This document shows positions 33,235-45,300 of a stretch of DNA of 64,000 bases, piece by piece. The stretch is from Bifidobacterium sp. WK012_4_13. GTDB lineage: Bacteria > Actinomycetota > Actinomycetes > Actinomycetales > Bifidobacteriaceae. Numbering within the stretch: the stretch's first letter is position 1; the number at the start of each line of letters is the position of its first letter. A program made the translations under genes and the position numbers. Below the pieces are notes generated by a model. That model had not been told where the DNA came from, searched no databases, and saw only the letters and a list, made by a program, of their open reading frames with translations. Where the stretch lies: contig NZ_CP129683.1 of assembly GCF_041080835.1 (NCBI RefSeq), positions 868,001 through 932,000 on the forward strand, in the 5' to 3' direction.

Positions 33235-36200
33235 CGCCGTTCCTCCATCACATTCGCATGCAGAAGCTCCCATGCCCTGCACATGCCCGAACCACTCGTA
33301 GAGCCATTGGTCTTGTGACATCTTCCGGCATCGAGCCGAAGCCTTTCGTCCGAACTGGACATCCTCACGCTTGCCGCGAAGAAGACCCTTGAGATCATGC
33401 TGAGAGCCCATATGCCCTGGCTGCGTTGATTCTGCACGACGAATTCCCACAGTCCGGGATCCATGGATTCCCGGCCGTCATCGAGGTTGTACTGATAATC
33501 GATGAACTTGTCGATGGACGGAAAGGACTTTCGCGCTTCGAAAACCGAATCAAACTTGCCATTCACAATCAAGCCGGGCTGGTATGAGGCCTCGGGGGCA
33601 CCGCTGAAACAGGCAGGAGCGTCATGAAGCGCCACTTCGAACAGGTCAGCCTGCGACACCCGTCCGAGCTTGGCCCGGTGACCGAGAAGGGAATGGTCAA
33701 AGGACATGGCAAGCTGATAGCAGACCAACTGCAGATCGTTGAACATTGCCTTGGCTGAATGCCTTCTGCCGGTCTTGTAGTCCACGATGCGCACGACCTC
33801 GGCACCGTCTCGTTCCCTGCCTTCGATTCTGTCGATGCGGCCGGTAATCCGGACCGTCGCCGATTCCGGCATGCTCGGCATGAAACCGCCGCTGAGCGAA
33901 CTCATCAAAGCGAAGAGTCCGTGCGCGTCCAGCGCATGGTCAGGGTAGGTGGCGTTCCATATCGGAACGATGTCATCGATGCCGATGCGCATATCGAATG
34001 GCTGCTCGGCCATGGAATCCTTGAATTCACCCACCTGCACGGGAGACTTGCCCTCAGACGCATAATCGGAACGAGTGCCATCGACGAAATACGAAGCGAG
34101 GTTATGCAGAATCGTCGGCACCAGCCTCCGCTTCGAAGCACTCTCGAACATGTCTTCGGGGCTGGATTGCTCAACGTCACCCTTCACCAGGTCGGCATAT
34201 ATCTCTTCCAGACGCTCTGTCAGTGTGGCCTTCAATGCCTCATGACCCTCAGCCGGAGCATGCGATGCCAGGCGGTCCAATCCCTCTTCCGTCGCAATCT
34301 GAGCGACCTTGTGAATGAGCGTTCCAAACTGCATATTCACATTGCTGGGCATCGGGCCCGTGAGCTGCGAGCTCAGCACCCACTCAAGCGGACACTGCCA
34401 AATCGCATCCACGGCTGAGGGAGTCAGCACCACCGTGGAATCTCCATGCGGCTCGCGATCGTCAGGCGCTGCATGATCATCGGTACCAACGGTAGCAACT
34501 GTGTTAACGGTAGCAACTGTGCCAACAGTGGCAACAGCGCTAACAGTACGAGGAACATCACCTCTCTGCGCCGTATCAGGCTGCGTCTTATGAGACCCTG
34601 CCATATCAGGCTGTGTCGTATCGGGATCTGCCTTATCGGGATCTGCCGAAACCCGCCCAGCCTCGAGTACCATATCCGTCTCTCGCATATAGACGAAGGG
34701 CCAGGACCGAGGATCGGCCTCCGCATATCCCCTCCGGGATAGCATCCGCAGGGTGGCGATCGAATCAAGAGTCCTCTCACCGCCAGGGATGCCCGATTCC
34801 GGAGATTCACGCATGACTGCGCCTGCCAGCTGTGACCTCGCCAGGGTGACGATGCCTCGCACGCTGGTTTCCAATCCCGCCCATTGCCCGCGTGATTCCG
34901 TGCCATCCAGGATCTGGCTCGATTCGAACTGGTCGCCCACTTCGCTGTATGGGACTTCAGCAAGATCGCTCAGACGTTGAAAATACTCGGGAAGCATGCC
35001 AAAGAGCAGGTCAGAGGGCACGGTATCGGCGTTCCAGACCGCGCTGATCCTGAGCTGCTCCTTCGCACGGGTCAGCGAAACCAGGAAGCTTCTCTTCTCT
35101 GCATTGAGGGTCGTGATGAGCCTTGCGGTCGAGGAGGCCGCCCGCGCGACACCGATGTCGCCAGCCTCACCGGAAGTCCAGACGCCATAGACGCTTCCAT
35201 GCAGAACGACGTTCGCCAACTCCTCAGTGCCAAAAAGTGTGTCACGCTCCGCAAGATTCGGCCATATGCCTTGCTGCAGAACAGGCATCCATACGATCTT
35301 CCAGCGCTTTGCCTGAGCAAGCGCGCCAGCGGGCGTGGTAAGCGTGACGGCATGCTCGATCGGACCTATGTGTGCCAGCGAATCGGCCTCGATCTGCATG
35401 CCACGAACCTGTCTCATGAAATCGTCGACGTTGGCATAGCTCTGCGACCCTCCAGCCAATTGGAACAGTCTCATCAGCGCATCGAGCCGGTCGTTCGCAC
35501 TCTCGCCCACGCTTCCGGGCTGAAGCGACTCTTCCTGCCATGACTGTGCGAGCTTGCATGCGTCCCAAGCCAGCCATAGCATCACATCTGCCGGCATCTG
35601 ATCCACCGATGCGATTGAATGGCTCCGCATGTAGTTATCGACGCCGTCTGTGCATGAGCTCAGCACCGCCATGGCACGAGCGAACGCAATCATGTCGGGA
35701 TCCTTGCCATGCCCGGCCGCAATCGCATTCAGCACCGACACGATCTCTTCCCGTGAGGATTCATCGCCGACGACAAGTCTGGTGAGCAGCAGCTGCCGCG
35801 TCATGCGTGGAGCTTGCGAGATATCATGCGCGGCGTCATCAATCGTGATGCCGCTTGATTGCTGTTCAATCTCGACACGACGATTCACATCCTCGGCCCA
35901 GGCAAGGGTCTGCCTGCGAATCGCATCGATCAGCGATTCATTGATGTCGGCCTTTGATTGGGCTGCGTCGCGAGCGTCGACAGGAGGCTCCTCGCCGTGA
36001 TCGTCATCGGCGTCTATCGTGCAGAGCGCGCAGCAGGTATCCAGAAGGGATTCGAGACGCTGGATGCGAATCGGTCTGCTTTCCTTCGTCGCCGCATTGC
36101 GTGCTGGCATCAGCGGACTTGACAGCAGCGTTCGCATCCGATTGGCGAACCACATGGACTGGGTTCGTGCGTTGCCCGACGGCTTGGGATTGATGCGACG

Positions 36201-38009
36201 CTCGACAAGCTCGATGAACGCAAACAGTCCACCGACGACTGACTCATCCTTCAAGGGTCGGGTGATGGCGGAATATCTGACTGCGATGCCCTGTTCCCTG
36301 AGGCGCTCGCCAAACGCCCGCACCGTGGAATTGTCATGGGCTATTACTGCCATGTCGTTCCAGTCGCGCCCTGCCGCAAGGGTCTCATGCTTGATCTGCC
36401 AGAGAATGTCGTCCATCTCCGCTTCGGCAGTACGCATCATCCGAACGTGGACCGTGCCATCATGGACGATCGAGCGCGACCGCTCTGAGCGTCCCGACTC
36501 TGCCCCATATGATCGAGCGGAGCGTCCGGAAGCCCCCGACCCGTCCGAAGCCGAGTCCATGGCGGGGCCCTGCGCGGCAGAATCCGGCAAAGCCGTTATC
36601 GGCAGACTTCCTTCCCATTGAGGCAGCTTGCCTGGGCGCTGCGCCAATGGGATGTCACCCTCCACCTCGCCGGCAATGCTCAGCGACACCCGCGACCCAA
36701 GCACATCCAGATAAGTGTGCGGACTCTCCTTCCCTTCCGGCGAATCTCCTGTCCGATGCAGTTCGACGATTGGCAGCCATGTGAGATCTCTGCGCGCAGC
36801 ACCAAGTCGCCCAAGGTTTTGAGATACCAACGCCCGATTTTCTTCCCTGTCGTCTTGAAGAGTCTCGCACGCCACTCTCGACGCGAGAAACTCGGGGTAT
36901 GCGCCACGGAAAGTCTGCACGGACTCATCTCCGTTGCCAATCAGCACCAGACGGCTCCCACGAGATTCCAGTGCCTGGATGAACGACATTCCAGCAAGCG
37001 TCAGATCCTGCCAATCGTCGATGACGATGAATCTGGGTATGTGCCTATCCGCGCTGCCATCGACCATGCGCGTGGCCTCGACCAACAGTCGCGATGCATC
37101 AAGCCTGAATTCTGCGCCATACTGTCTTTCGATCTCTTCGGCATACTCATGCCATAGGTGAAAAGCCAAGCTCCACTGGGTATTCAAACGATCCTGCTGT
37201 GGAAAGTCGAGACCTTGGGAGGACAGCGATTGCAATACCCGCCCCTCGTCGTTGAGTGAAAGTCCGAGCTCATTCATCCTTGCGAGCATGTCACGAAGCT
37301 GCGAAGCGAAGTCATCGTTGATCAATGCCATGATGTCAGTGATTTCAGGAATCTTCGAATCTGCGAGACTGAGCTTTCCGACCCCGGGAGCCAGCACTTC
37401 CCACCAAGGCATGTCAGTCGTCTGGGATGTGATGCCATTGTGCGTCATTGCTGACGGTGAACCGCCACGGGTCGCATCGATTGGATCCTCCGCATGCGAG
37501 AGCCGAGAGGAAGTCTCGTCTGCGTTGCCAAAATAACCTGCCAGCAGCATACAGCTTTCACAGCTGTCGCCACGAAGCATTTCCTGGACATGCCCTGCAA
37601 GAACCCTTCGCAGCAAGGAATCCTGCTCCGCTCCATTCAGCAGCTTCGGCATGGGCTGCGACTGCGATGCCCTGGCCTGTGCCAGTATTCTAAAAGCCAG
37701 CGCCGCAAGCGTGCCAACCGGCCGGGTCTGGTCACTGACACCCGTCCTCCGAATTATCGCATTGCTGAGTTCCGCTGCGGCCTTGCGCTGCGAAACCACC
37801 ATGACCGTGGCTTCGTTGCCGAACGCTCGAAGACCTTCCAGCATGCTTTCCAAGGCGAACTCTGTCTTGCCGCTGCATGGCGGCCCTGAGACCACAAGCG
37901 CGTGCGTCGGATTCCCCTGTCGATTCCTCAATTCATCACGAATGAGCAGATCGACCGCTTCAGTTGCATCGGACTTCCGTCTTGCGCCCCGACTCCCTAA
38001 ATCCTGCAT
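33231..38009 (-). CDS. adnA: AdnA-like helicase-nuclease partner subunit
   Basis: Encodes 1592 residues, well above mycobacterial AdnA. The N-terminal motor has Walker A GPPCSGKT (42-49), but the Walker B region reads VIDDWQDL (Asp331-Asp332), with Asp in place of the catalytic Glu of DEYQD. Motifs III (GNGDESVQTFRGA) and VI (VSLTRAKEQL) are kept. The C-terminal nuclease has GRIDRIEG and VRIVDYKTGRRH, then LVCYQLA, the PD-(D/E)XK pattern. The linker before the nuclease carries tandem peptide repeats. With AdnB it forms a two-motor, two-nuclease machine for break resection. The start at 38009 has no strong ribosome-binding site; no better in-frame start precedes the Walker A motif. Confidence 0.88.
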   Translation of the reverse strand: MQDLGSRGARRKSDATEAVDLLIRDELRNRQGNPTHALVVSGPPCSGKTEFALESMLEGLRAFGNEATVMVVSQRKAAAELSNAIIRRTGVSDQTRPVGTLAALAFRILAQARASQSQPMPKLLNGAEQDSLLRRVLAGHVQEMLRGDSCESCMLLAGYFGNADETSSRLSHAEDPIDATRGGSPSAMTHNGITSQTTDMPWWEVLAPGVGKLSLADSKIPEITDIMALINDDFASQLRDMLARMNELGLSLNDEGRVLQSLSSQGLDFPQQDRLNTQWSLAFHLWHEYAEEIERQYGAEFRLDASRLLVEATRMVDGSADRHIPRFIVIDDWQDLTLAGMSFIQALESRGSRLVLIGNGDESVQTFRGAYPEFLASRVACETLQDDREENRALVSQNLGRLGAARRDLTWLPIVELHRTGDSPEGKESPHTYLDVLGSRVSLSIAGEVEGDIPLAQRPGKLPQWEGSLPITALPDSAAQGPAMDSASDGSGASGRSARSYGAESGRSERSRSIVHDGTVHVRMMRTAEAEMDDILWQIKHETLAAGRDWNDMAVIAHDNSTVRAFGERLREQGIAVRYSAITRPLKDESVVGGLFAFIELVERRINPKPSGNARTQSMWFANRMRTLLSSPLMPARNAATKESRPIRIQRLESLLDTCCALCTIDADDDHGEEPPVDARDAAQSKADINESLIDAIRRQTLAWAEDVNRRVEIEQQSSGITIDDAAHDISQAPRMTRQLLLTRLVVGDESSREEIVSVLNAIAAGHGKDPDMIAFARAMAVLSSCTDGVDNYMRSHSIASVDQMPADVMLWLAWDACKLAQSWQEESLQPGSVGESANDRLDALMRLFQLAGGSQSYANVDDFMRQVRGMQIEADSLAHIGPIEHAVTLTTPAGALAQAKRWKIVWMPVLQQGIWPNLAERDTLFGTEELANVVLHGSVYGVWTSGEAGDIGVARAASSTARLITTLNAEKRSFLVSLTRAKEQLRISAVWNADTVPSDLLFGMLPEYFQRLSDLAEVPYSEVGDQFESSQILDGTESRGQWAGLETSVRGIVTLARSQLAGAVMRESPESGIPGGERTLDSIATLRMLSRRGYAEADPRSWPFVYMRETDMVLEAGRVSADPDKADPDTTQPDMAGSHKTQPDTAQRGDVPRTVSAVATVGTVATVNTVATVGTDDHAAPDDREPHGDSTVVLTPSAVDAIWQCPLEWVLSSQLTGPMPSNVNMQFGTLIHKVAQIATEEGLDRLASHAPAEGHEALKATLTERLEEIYADLVKGDVEQSSPEDMFESASKRRLVPTILHNLASYFVDGTRSDYASEGKSPVQVGEFKDSMAEQPFDMRIGIDDIVPIWNATYPDHALDAHGLFALMSSLSGGFMPSMPESATVRITGRIDRIEGRERDGAEVVRIVDYKTGRRHSAKAMFNDLQLVCYQLAMSFDHSLLGHRAKLGRVSQADLFEVALHDAPACFSGAPEASYQPGLIVNGKFDSVFEARKSFPSIDKFIDYQYNLDDGRESMDPGLWEFVVQNQRSQGIWALSMISRVFFAASVRMSSSDERLRLDAGRCHKTNGSTSGSGMCRAWELLHANVMEERR
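34480..34648. repeat. tandem repeats inside the adnA linker
   Basis: Two adjacent repeat clusters. Around 34480-34545 an 18-bp period encodes VATVGT, VATVNT and VATVGT; the 16-mer AACGGTAGCAACTGTG recurs at 34488 and 34506. Around 34575-34648 runs such as TATCGGGATCTGCC recur and encode DPDKADPDTTQPD-type repeats. Both are in frame and lie between motor and nuclease domains. Confidence 0.85.
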
Positions 38010-38039
38010 ACATACAAGCTATTGCAAGCCCTCCACAAA

Positions 38040-38080
38040 TGAAGACGCCCGCCATTTTCAAAGAATGGCGGGCGTCTTCA
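38040..38080 (-). terminator. terminator of the rpoBC operon
   Basis: A 17-bp perfect stem (38040-38056 with 38064-38080) around a 7-base loop stands 21 nt past the rpoC stop codon, before adnA. On the minus strand it is followed by a short TTTG. Confidence 0.75.
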
Positions 38081-38101
38081 CGACTGGGCTTGGGCTATCG
38101 C

Positions 38102-41100
38102 TCAGGCCTGATCGCTCGAGGATGAGGCTGACGGAGCCGTGCCTGCCGTCTTGCCGTCATCCGGATTGGCTGTGTCGCTGTCACCGTCCTGCGAGTTCAC
38201 GCCGGTCTGACCTCCCTGATCGTTGAGGAAGTCATCGGGGTTGAAGTCATCACCGAGCTTGAGATCGCCGAAGTCGATGTTCGAGAAATCGACATCATTC
38301 AGATCGGCATCGCTCAGGTCCATGTTGCCGCCGTCGCCACCGAGACCGAAGTTCGGATAGATGGTGTCGCGAATGGCCTTGTCCGGTTCGACGACCGCGT
38401 TGTGGTAACGCGCCAGACCAGTGCCGGCTGGGATGAGCTTGCCGATGATGACGTTCTCCTTGAGTCCCTTGAGATCGTCGACCTTCTGGCTCAGCGAAGC
38501 CTCGGTAAGCACACGAGTCGTCTCCTGGAACGAAGCCGCAGACAGCCAGGAATCGGTCGCCAGAGAGGCCTTCGTGATGCCCATGAGCTCGGGTCGTCCA
38601 GCGGCGGGCTTGCCACCCTTCTTTACTGCGGCGATGTTAGCAGTCTTGAACTTGGCCTGGTCGGCAAGTTCGCCCGGCAGCAGATCCGTGTCACCGGAGT
38701 CGATGACCGTCACGCGGCGAAGCATCTGATGCACGATGACCTCAATATGCTTGTCATGGATATCCACACCCTGTGAGCGATACACGTCGTGCACCTCGTT
38801 CACGATGTTGACCTGCGCTGCGCGTGGACCGAGGATTCGGAGAATCTTCTTCGGATCGACGGATCCTTCGATGAGCTGTGTGCCGACATCGACGTGATCG
38901 CCATCCTTGACCAACAGCGGAGCCCTTCGCGTCACTGGGTACGAGATGGCTTCGATGCTCGAATCGTCTGGGGTCAGTGTGACCTGACGACCACGATCGG
39001 TGTCTTCGACCTTGATGTTGCCCGGGAACTCGACGATCGGAGCCTCGCCCTTTGGCGTGCGGGCCTCAAAAAGCTCGGTCACACGAGGAAGACCCTGGGT
39101 GATGTCGGATGCCGAAGCGACACCGCCGGAGTGGAAGGAACGCAGCGTCAGCTGAGTTCCAGGCTCACCGATGGACTGCGCCGCGACGATGCCGACAGCC
39201 TCGCCGACGTCGACCAGGGTATTGGTGGCCAATGACCAGCCGTAGCACTTCGAGCACACACCGCGCTTCGATTCGCAGGTGAGCACCGAACGGGCCTTGA
39301 CCTCTTCGATGCCATGCGCGACCATATCGCGCAGAACATCCATGGACATGGCCTGATCGCGCTTGTACAGCACGGTCTTGCCATCCTTGGGATCCACGAC
39401 GTCGGCGGCGAGCAGACGTGAATACGGTCCGCCATCGGCATTCTTGACGAGCACGAGCTTGCCGTTCTCATCGCGTTCCGCAACCTTCATGGTCAGGCCA
39501 CGGACCGTGCCGCAATCCTGTTCACGAACGATGACGTCCTGCGAGACATCGACCAGACGACGGGTGAGGTAGCCGGATTCTGCGGTTCGCAGTGCCGTAT
39601 CCGCCAGACCCTTGCGGGCACCGTGCTGTGAGATGAAGTACTCCAGGACGGACAGACCATCGCGGTAGTTCGACTTGACAGGACGAGGAATGATCTCGCC
39701 CTTCGGGTTTGCCACCAGACCACGCATACCGGCGATCTGACGAATCTGCATCCAGTTTCCACGGGCTCCGGACTGCACCATGATGTTCACGTTGTTGTCT
39801 GCGGTGAAGTGCTCGCGCATGGCAGCCGCGACCTTGTCGGTGCATTCGGTCCACAGGTTGATGAGCTCCTGACGACGCTCCTCATCGGTCAGCAGACCCA
39901 TGTCGTATTGGGAGTTGACCTTGTCTGCCTGCTTCTCATATCCCTGAACCATCTCGTTGCGCTCTGGCGGGGCAACGATGTCGGAGAACGCCATCGTCAC
40001 GCCGGACCAAGGCGCACGGGTGAATCCAAGATCCTTCAAGGCATCCAGTGTGGCCGCAACCTGAGCCGTTGAATAGCGGGTTGCAATGTCATCGACGATG
40101 CCCGCAAGCTTGCCCTTGGGAACCTGCTCGTTGATGTATGGATAATCGATTGGCAGAGTCTCGTTGACGAGCATGCGGCCATATGAGGTCGCGAACAGGA
40201 ACGAACCGTCCTTGAAGCGCTCCTCCTTGGCCACATCCGGCTCGCCTGGCTCTGGATCGACCACCTTGATGTCCTGTGGCTCCCAGTTCTTCGGAAGCAC
40301 AAAGTCAGAAGGCACGCGGAGCAGAATCTTCGACTGCATGTCGATCTCGCCACGGTCCAAGGCCATGCGAGCCTCGGCAAGCGAAGAAAGAATGTGTCCC
40401 TGACCCTTGGCACCCTCACGCACGGTTGACAGATAGTACAGACCCAGGATCATGTCCTGGGAAGGCATGGTCACGGTATGTCCGTCGGCTGGCTTCAGGA
40501 TATTATCCGAAGCGAGCATCAGCGAACGTGCCTCCGCCTGTGCCTCCGCGCTCAATGGAAGGTGGACAGCCATCTGATCGCCGTCGAAGTCTGCGTTGAA
40601 CGCGGCGCAGGCCAGCGGTGGAAGATGGATTGCCTTGCCCTCGACCAGGATTGGCTCGAAGGCCTGAATTCCCAGACGATGCAGCGTAGGTGCACGGTTC
40701 AGCAGCACTGGATGCTCGGAGATGACCTCTTCGAGAACGCCCCAGACCTCGGCATCGCCGCGGTCGACAAGACGCTTCGCAGACTTCATGTTCTGCGCAT
40801 AGTTCAAGTCAACCAAACGCTTGATGACGAAGGGCTTGAAGAGTTCCAAGGCCATCGGCTTCGGCAGACCGCACTGGTGCATGCGCAGGCTTGGTCCGAC
40901 GACGATCACGGAACGACCGGAATAATCCACGCGCTTTCCGAGAAGGTTCTGACGGAAACGACCCTGCTTGCCCTTGAGCATGTCGGACAGGGACTTGAGC
41001 GGACGGTTCGAGGCACCGGTGACCGGACGGCCACGGCGACCGTTGTCGAAGAGCGAATCCACAGCCTCCTGTAGCATGCGCTTTTCATTGTTCAGCATGA

Positions 41101-42196
41101 TCTCTGGCGCGCCGAGCTCGATGAGTCGCTTCAGGCGGTTGTTGCGGTTGATCACGCGACGATACAGATCATTCAGATCCGACGTGGCAAAACGGCCACC
41201 GTCGAGCTGAACCATGGGGCGAAGATCGGGGGGAATGACTGGGACTACGTCCAGAACCATGGCCTCTGGCTTGTTGCCGGTGGTCAGGAACGCGTTCACG
41301 ACCTTCAGACGCTTCAGTGCTCGCGCCTTGCGCTGGCCGGAACCGGTTTCGATCTCGTCGCGCAGTTCCTTCTCGCAGGCTTCGAGGTCAAAGTCCTGCA
41401 GACGCTTCTTTATCGCCTCGGCGCCCATGCATCCTTCGAAGTAATCACCGTAGCGATCCTCCATCTCCCGCCAGAGGTCGACATCGCCTTCCATGTCGCC
41501 AGGCTGAAGACCCTTGAAACGGTCGAACACGGCGCTCAGACGCTGGATCTGATCGTCATAGCGCTGACGGATGCCCGCCATGTCGCGCTCGGCGCCATTG
41601 CGAACCTTGGACTTCATGGAGCCCTTCGCCTCTGCCGAGGATTCGAGTTCCGCCAAATCCTCTTCGAGCTTCTTCGCACGCTTCTCAATCTCGTTGTCGC
41701 GAGCCTTTTCAAGACGCGTTATCTCGGTGTCGAATTCATCCTGAAGATCAGGCAAATCCTGATGACGCTGATCCTCGTCCACCTTCGTGACCATGTAGGC
41801 CGCGAAATAGATGACCTTCTCGAGGTCCTTGGGGGCGATGTCAAGCAGATATCCAAGCCTCGAAGGCACACCCTTGAAGAACCAGATATGCGTGACCGGA
41901 GCGGCAAGTTCGATATGTCCCATGCGTTCACGACGCACGCGAGACTTGGTGACCTCGACGCCGCAGCGTTCGCACACGATTCCCTTGAAACGCACGCGCT
42001 TGTATTTGCCGCATGCGCATTCCCAGTCACGAGTGGGGCCGAAGATCTGTTCGCCGAACAGACCGTCCTTCTCGGGCTTCAGGGTTCTATAGTTGATGGT
42101 TTCAGGCTTCTTCACTTCTCCATAGCTCCAACCACGAATATCCTCCGCGGTGGCCAAGCCGATTCTCAGTTTGTCAAATGCGTTGACGTCCAGCAC
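38102..42196 (-). CDS. rpoC: RNA polymerase beta' subunit
   Basis: Encodes 1364 residues. The N-terminal zinc site uses Cys60, Cys62, Cys75 and Cys78. The active-site magnesium motif NADFDGD is at residues 534-540, and a second zinc-binding Cys cluster ([13 protein letters not shown]) lies near residue 970. The C terminus is a long acidic, Asp/Asn/Ser-rich tail of about 75 residues ([19 protein letters not shown] and following). The start codon is GTG with AGGAC upstream. It follows rpoB with a 144-bp spacer that holds a hairpin and is followed by a strong terminator. Confidence 0.98.
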   Translation of the reverse strand: MLDVNAFDKLRIGLATAEDIRGWSYGEVKKPETINYRTLKPEKDGLFGEQIFGPTRDWECACGKYKRVRFKGIVCERCGVEVTKSRVRRERMGHIELAAPVTHIWFFKGVPSRLGYLLDIAPKDLEKVIYFAAYMVTKVDEDQRHQDLPDLQDEFDTEITRLEKARDNEIEKRAKKLEEDLAELESSAEAKGSMKSKVRNGAERDMAGIRQRYDDQIQRLSAVFDRFKGLQPGDMEGDVDLWREMEDRYGDYFEGCMGAEAIKKRLQDFDLEACEKELRDEIETGSGQRKARALKRLKVVNAFLTTGNKPEAMVLDVVPVIPPDLRPMVQLDGGRFATSDLNDLYRRVINRNNRLKRLIELGAPEIMLNNEKRMLQEAVDSLFDNGRRGRPVTGASNRPLKSLSDMLKGKQGRFRQNLLGKRVDYSGRSVIVVGPSLRMHQCGLPKPMALELFKPFVIKRLVDLNYAQNMKSAKRLVDRGDAEVWGVLEEVISEHPVLLNRAPTLHRLGIQAFEPILVEGKAIHLPPLACAAFNADFDGDQMAVHLPLSAEAQAEARSLMLASDNILKPADGHTVTMPSQDMILGLYYLSTVREGAKGQGHILSSLAEARMALDRGEIDMQSKILLRVPSDFVLPKNWEPQDIKVVDPEPGEPDVAKEERFKDGSFLFATSYGRMLVNETLPIDYPYINEQVPKGKLAGIVDDIATRYSTAQVAATLDALKDLGFTRAPWSGVTMAFSDIVAPPERNEMVQGYEKQADKVNSQYDMGLLTDEERRQELINLWTECTDKVAAAMREHFTADNNVNIMVQSGARGNWMQIRQIAGMRGLVANPKGEIIPRPVKSNYRDGLSVLEYFISQHGARKGLADTALRTAESGYLTRRLVDVSQDVIVREQDCGTVRGLTMKVAERDENGKLVLVKNADGGPYSRLLAADVVDPKDGKTVLYKRDQAMSMDVLRDMVAHGIEEVKARSVLTCESKRGVCSKCYGWSLATNTLVDVGEAVGIVAAQSIGEPGTQLTLRSFHSGGVASASDITQGLPRVTELFEARTPKGEAPIVEFPGNIKVEDTDRGRQVTLTPDDSSIEAISYPVTRRAPLLVKDGDHVDVGTQLIEGSVDPKKILRILGPRAAQVNIVNEVHDVYRSQGVDIHDKHIEVIVHQMLRRVTVIDSGDTDLLPGELADQAKFKTANIAAVKKGGKPAAGRPELMGITKASLATDSWLSAASFQETTRVLTEASLSQKVDDLKGLKENVIIGKLIPAGTGLARYHNAVVEPDKAIRDTIYPNFGLGGDGGNMDLSDADLNDVDFSNIDFGDLKLGDDFNPDDFLNDQGGQTGVNSQDGDSDTANPDDGKTAGTAPSASSSSDQA

Positions 42197-42254
42197 TATG
42201 TGTCCTGTCTTTTCTTATTGGCATTTTTGCTCTTGAAAGTTCAAATTATTCAGG

Positions 42255-42290
42255 GACTGCGAAGATCAGTTCATCCCGACCTTCGCAGTC
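42255..42290 (-). promoter_or_regulatory. hairpin in the rpoB-rpoC spacer
   Basis: A 10-bp perfect inverted repeat (GACTGCGAAG with CTTCGCAGTC, loop of 16) lies between the rpoB stop and the rpoC GTG. No T-run follows. It is a candidate processing site or partial terminator between the two subunit genes. Confidence 0.55.
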
Positions 42291-42340
42291 ATGGAGCCGT
42301 TTCGTGCATCTGCATCAGACTGCGCGAGACGACTCAATGC

Positions 42341-45300
42341 TCAGCGGTACTGTGGCTCCGCATCGTCGTGAGAAACAGGCGACGAGGATGCGTCGGGTCT
42401 CGCACCGATATTGAAACCGAGATCATCCGAGGCCGATGAAGGATCGTCGTCTTCATCCTTCATGTCAATGGCCACGCCATCGGCATTCAGTACCTCGACG
42501 TTCAGCGAGAGCGACTGCATTTCCTTGAGCAGCACCTTGAACGATTCAGGGATGCCTGCCGGTGGCAGGTTGTCGCCTTTCACGATCGCACCATAGACGC
42601 GGACACGGCCGTCGACGTCATCGGACTTGGTGGTCATCATCTCGTGCAGCGTGTAAGCAGCACCATAGGCCTCGAGAGCCCAGACTTCCATCTCTCCGAA
42701 ACGCTGCCCGCCGAACTGCGCCTTGCCTCCCAGAGGCTGCTGCGTGATCATCGAGTATGGGCCGGTCGAACGAGCGTGAATCTTGTCGTCGACGAGGTGG
42801 TGGAGCTTGAGCATGTACATGTAGCCAACCGAAATCGGCTTGGTGAAAGGCTCGCCGGTGCGGCCGTCATAGAGCACGGCCTTGCCGTGATCCCCGACCA
42901 GCTTGTTGCCATCGCGGTCAGGAAGGGTCGTCTTGAGCAAGCCGTTCAGGGCGTCCTGCTGCACACCGTCGAACACTGGCGTTGCGACTGGAGTGTCTGG
43001 ATCGGCCTTCTCTGCGCCCGCAGGAATATGCTTCTTCCATTCGGCCTCAAGTTCAGGATCGATGTTGATGTCCCAGCCTGAGTGCGCAATCCATCCAAGA
43101 TGAAGCTCAAGCACCTGTCCGAGGTTCATTCGGCTTGGCACGCCCAAGGGGTTGAGCATGATGTCGATAGGCGTTCCATCTGGCAGGAACGGCATGTCCT
43201 CTTCGGGAAGAATGCGCGAGATGACACCCTTGTTGCCGTGACGGCCCGAGAGCTTATCACCCTGGGTGATCTTGCGATGCTGGGCGATGTAGACGCGAAT
43301 CATCTGGTTCACACCGTTGGGCAGCTCGTCACCGTCCTCCTCGGCGTCTTCGCGAGTGATTTCCTTGACGGAGATGACCGTTCCGGTCTCGCCGTGAGGA
43401 ACCCTGAGCGAGGTGTCGCGAACCTCACGGCTCTTCTCACCGAAGATCGCGCGAAGCAGACGCTCCTCTGGCGTGAGCTCGGTCTCGCCCTTCGGCGTGA
43501 CCTTGCCCACGAGGATGTCACCAGCCTCGACTTCGGCGCCAATGCGGATGATGCCGCGCTCATCGAGGTTGGAGATTGCATCCTCTCCGACATTCGGAAG
43601 GTCACGGGTGATCTCTTCCGAGCCGAGCTTGGTCTCGCGGGCATCGATTTCGTATTCCTCGATATGGATGGAGCTCAGCGTGTCGTCCTGGACGAGGCGC
43701 TGTGAGATGATCACGGCATCTTCGTAGTTGTAGCCGTTCCAAGGCATGAAGGCCACGAGGACGTTCTTGCCCAGTGCCATTTCGCCACCCTGGGTCGCAG
43801 GGCCGTCGGCCAGCACCGAACCCTCCTCGACGCGCTCGCCGTCCTTGATGACGGGAACCTGGTTGTAGCAGGTGGTCTGGTTGGAACGCTGGAACTTCGA
43901 CAGCTTGTAGCTTGACTGCGTGCCATCGTCGTTCATCGTGCGAATGATATCGGCCGAAACGTAGGTGACGACACCCGCCTTCTCGGCAAGAATCACATCA
44001 CCCGAATCGACTGCGGAACGCCATTCCGAACCGGTGCCGACAAGCGGGCGCTCGGACTTGATGAGCGGCACGGCCTGACGCTGCATGTTGGTGCCCATCA
44101 GTGCTCGGTGGCCCTCATCGTGTTCCAGGAATGGAATCAGGGAAGCACCGACGGAAACCATCTGACGTGGGGAGACATCCATGTAGTCGACCTGCTCGAC
44201 AGGGACATCTTCTGCCTCGCCTTCAGCATCTCGCACAAGAGCCGTCTTCTCGACCAAGTGGCCGTCATTGCCGATGACCTGATTGGCCTGGGCGATGACG
44301 TGCTCAGCCTCCTGGTCAGCGGTCATGTAGACGACGTCATCGGTGACGAGACCGTCATTGACCTTGCGGTACGGAGTCTCGATGAATCCGAACGGGTTGA
44401 TGCGTCCGAAGGTCGCCAACGAACCGATAAGACCGATGTTCGGTCCTTCAGGGGATTCGATCGGGCACATGCGGCCAAAGTGGCTGGGATGCACGTCTCG
44501 AACTTCCATCGACGCACGATCGCGGGAAAGGCCGCCAGGTCCCAATGCGGAGAGACGACGCTTGTTCGTGACACCTGCAAGTGGATTGTTCTGATCCATG
44601 AACTGTGAAAGCTGCGACGTTCCGAAGAATTCCTTGATCGTCGCATTCACAGGGCGAATGTTGATCAGGGACTGAGGCGTGATCGCCTCTGCATCCTGGG
44701 TGGTCATGCGCTCACGCACGACACGCTCCATACGGCTCAGGCCCGTGCGCAGCTGGTTCTGAATCAGCTCGCCGACCTGGCGGATGCGGCGGTTGCCGAA
44801 GTGATCGATGTCATCGACGTCGACGCGAAGGTCGACGTCATCGCCGTTGCGCTTGCCCTTGAAAGTCTGCTCGCCAGCGTGAAGGGTGACCAGATACTTG
44901 ATGGTCGAGATGATGTCTTCACGCTGCAGGCTGCGATCGTTGAAATCCGCTTCGAGTCCGAGCTTGCGGTTGATCTTGTAGCGGCCCACGCGTGCGAGGT
45001 CATAACGCTTGTTGTTGAAGTAGAAGGATTCGAGAAGGTTGCGCCCAGCTTCTGGAGTTGCGGTATCAGAGGGGCGAATCTTGCGATACAGGTCGGTCAG
45101 CGCCGTGTTCTGGTCGTTGATCGGCTCCTTCTCAAGAGCGTCGAGCACCAGAGGGTAGCCTTCGAAGGCCTTGCGAATCTCTTCCTTGGTCATGCCAATG
45201 GCCTCAAGGAAGACGATCGCCGATTGCTTGCGCTTGCGGTCAACGCGAACGCCAAGCACGTCGCGCTTGTCGATCTCGAACTCCAGCCATGCACCACGGC

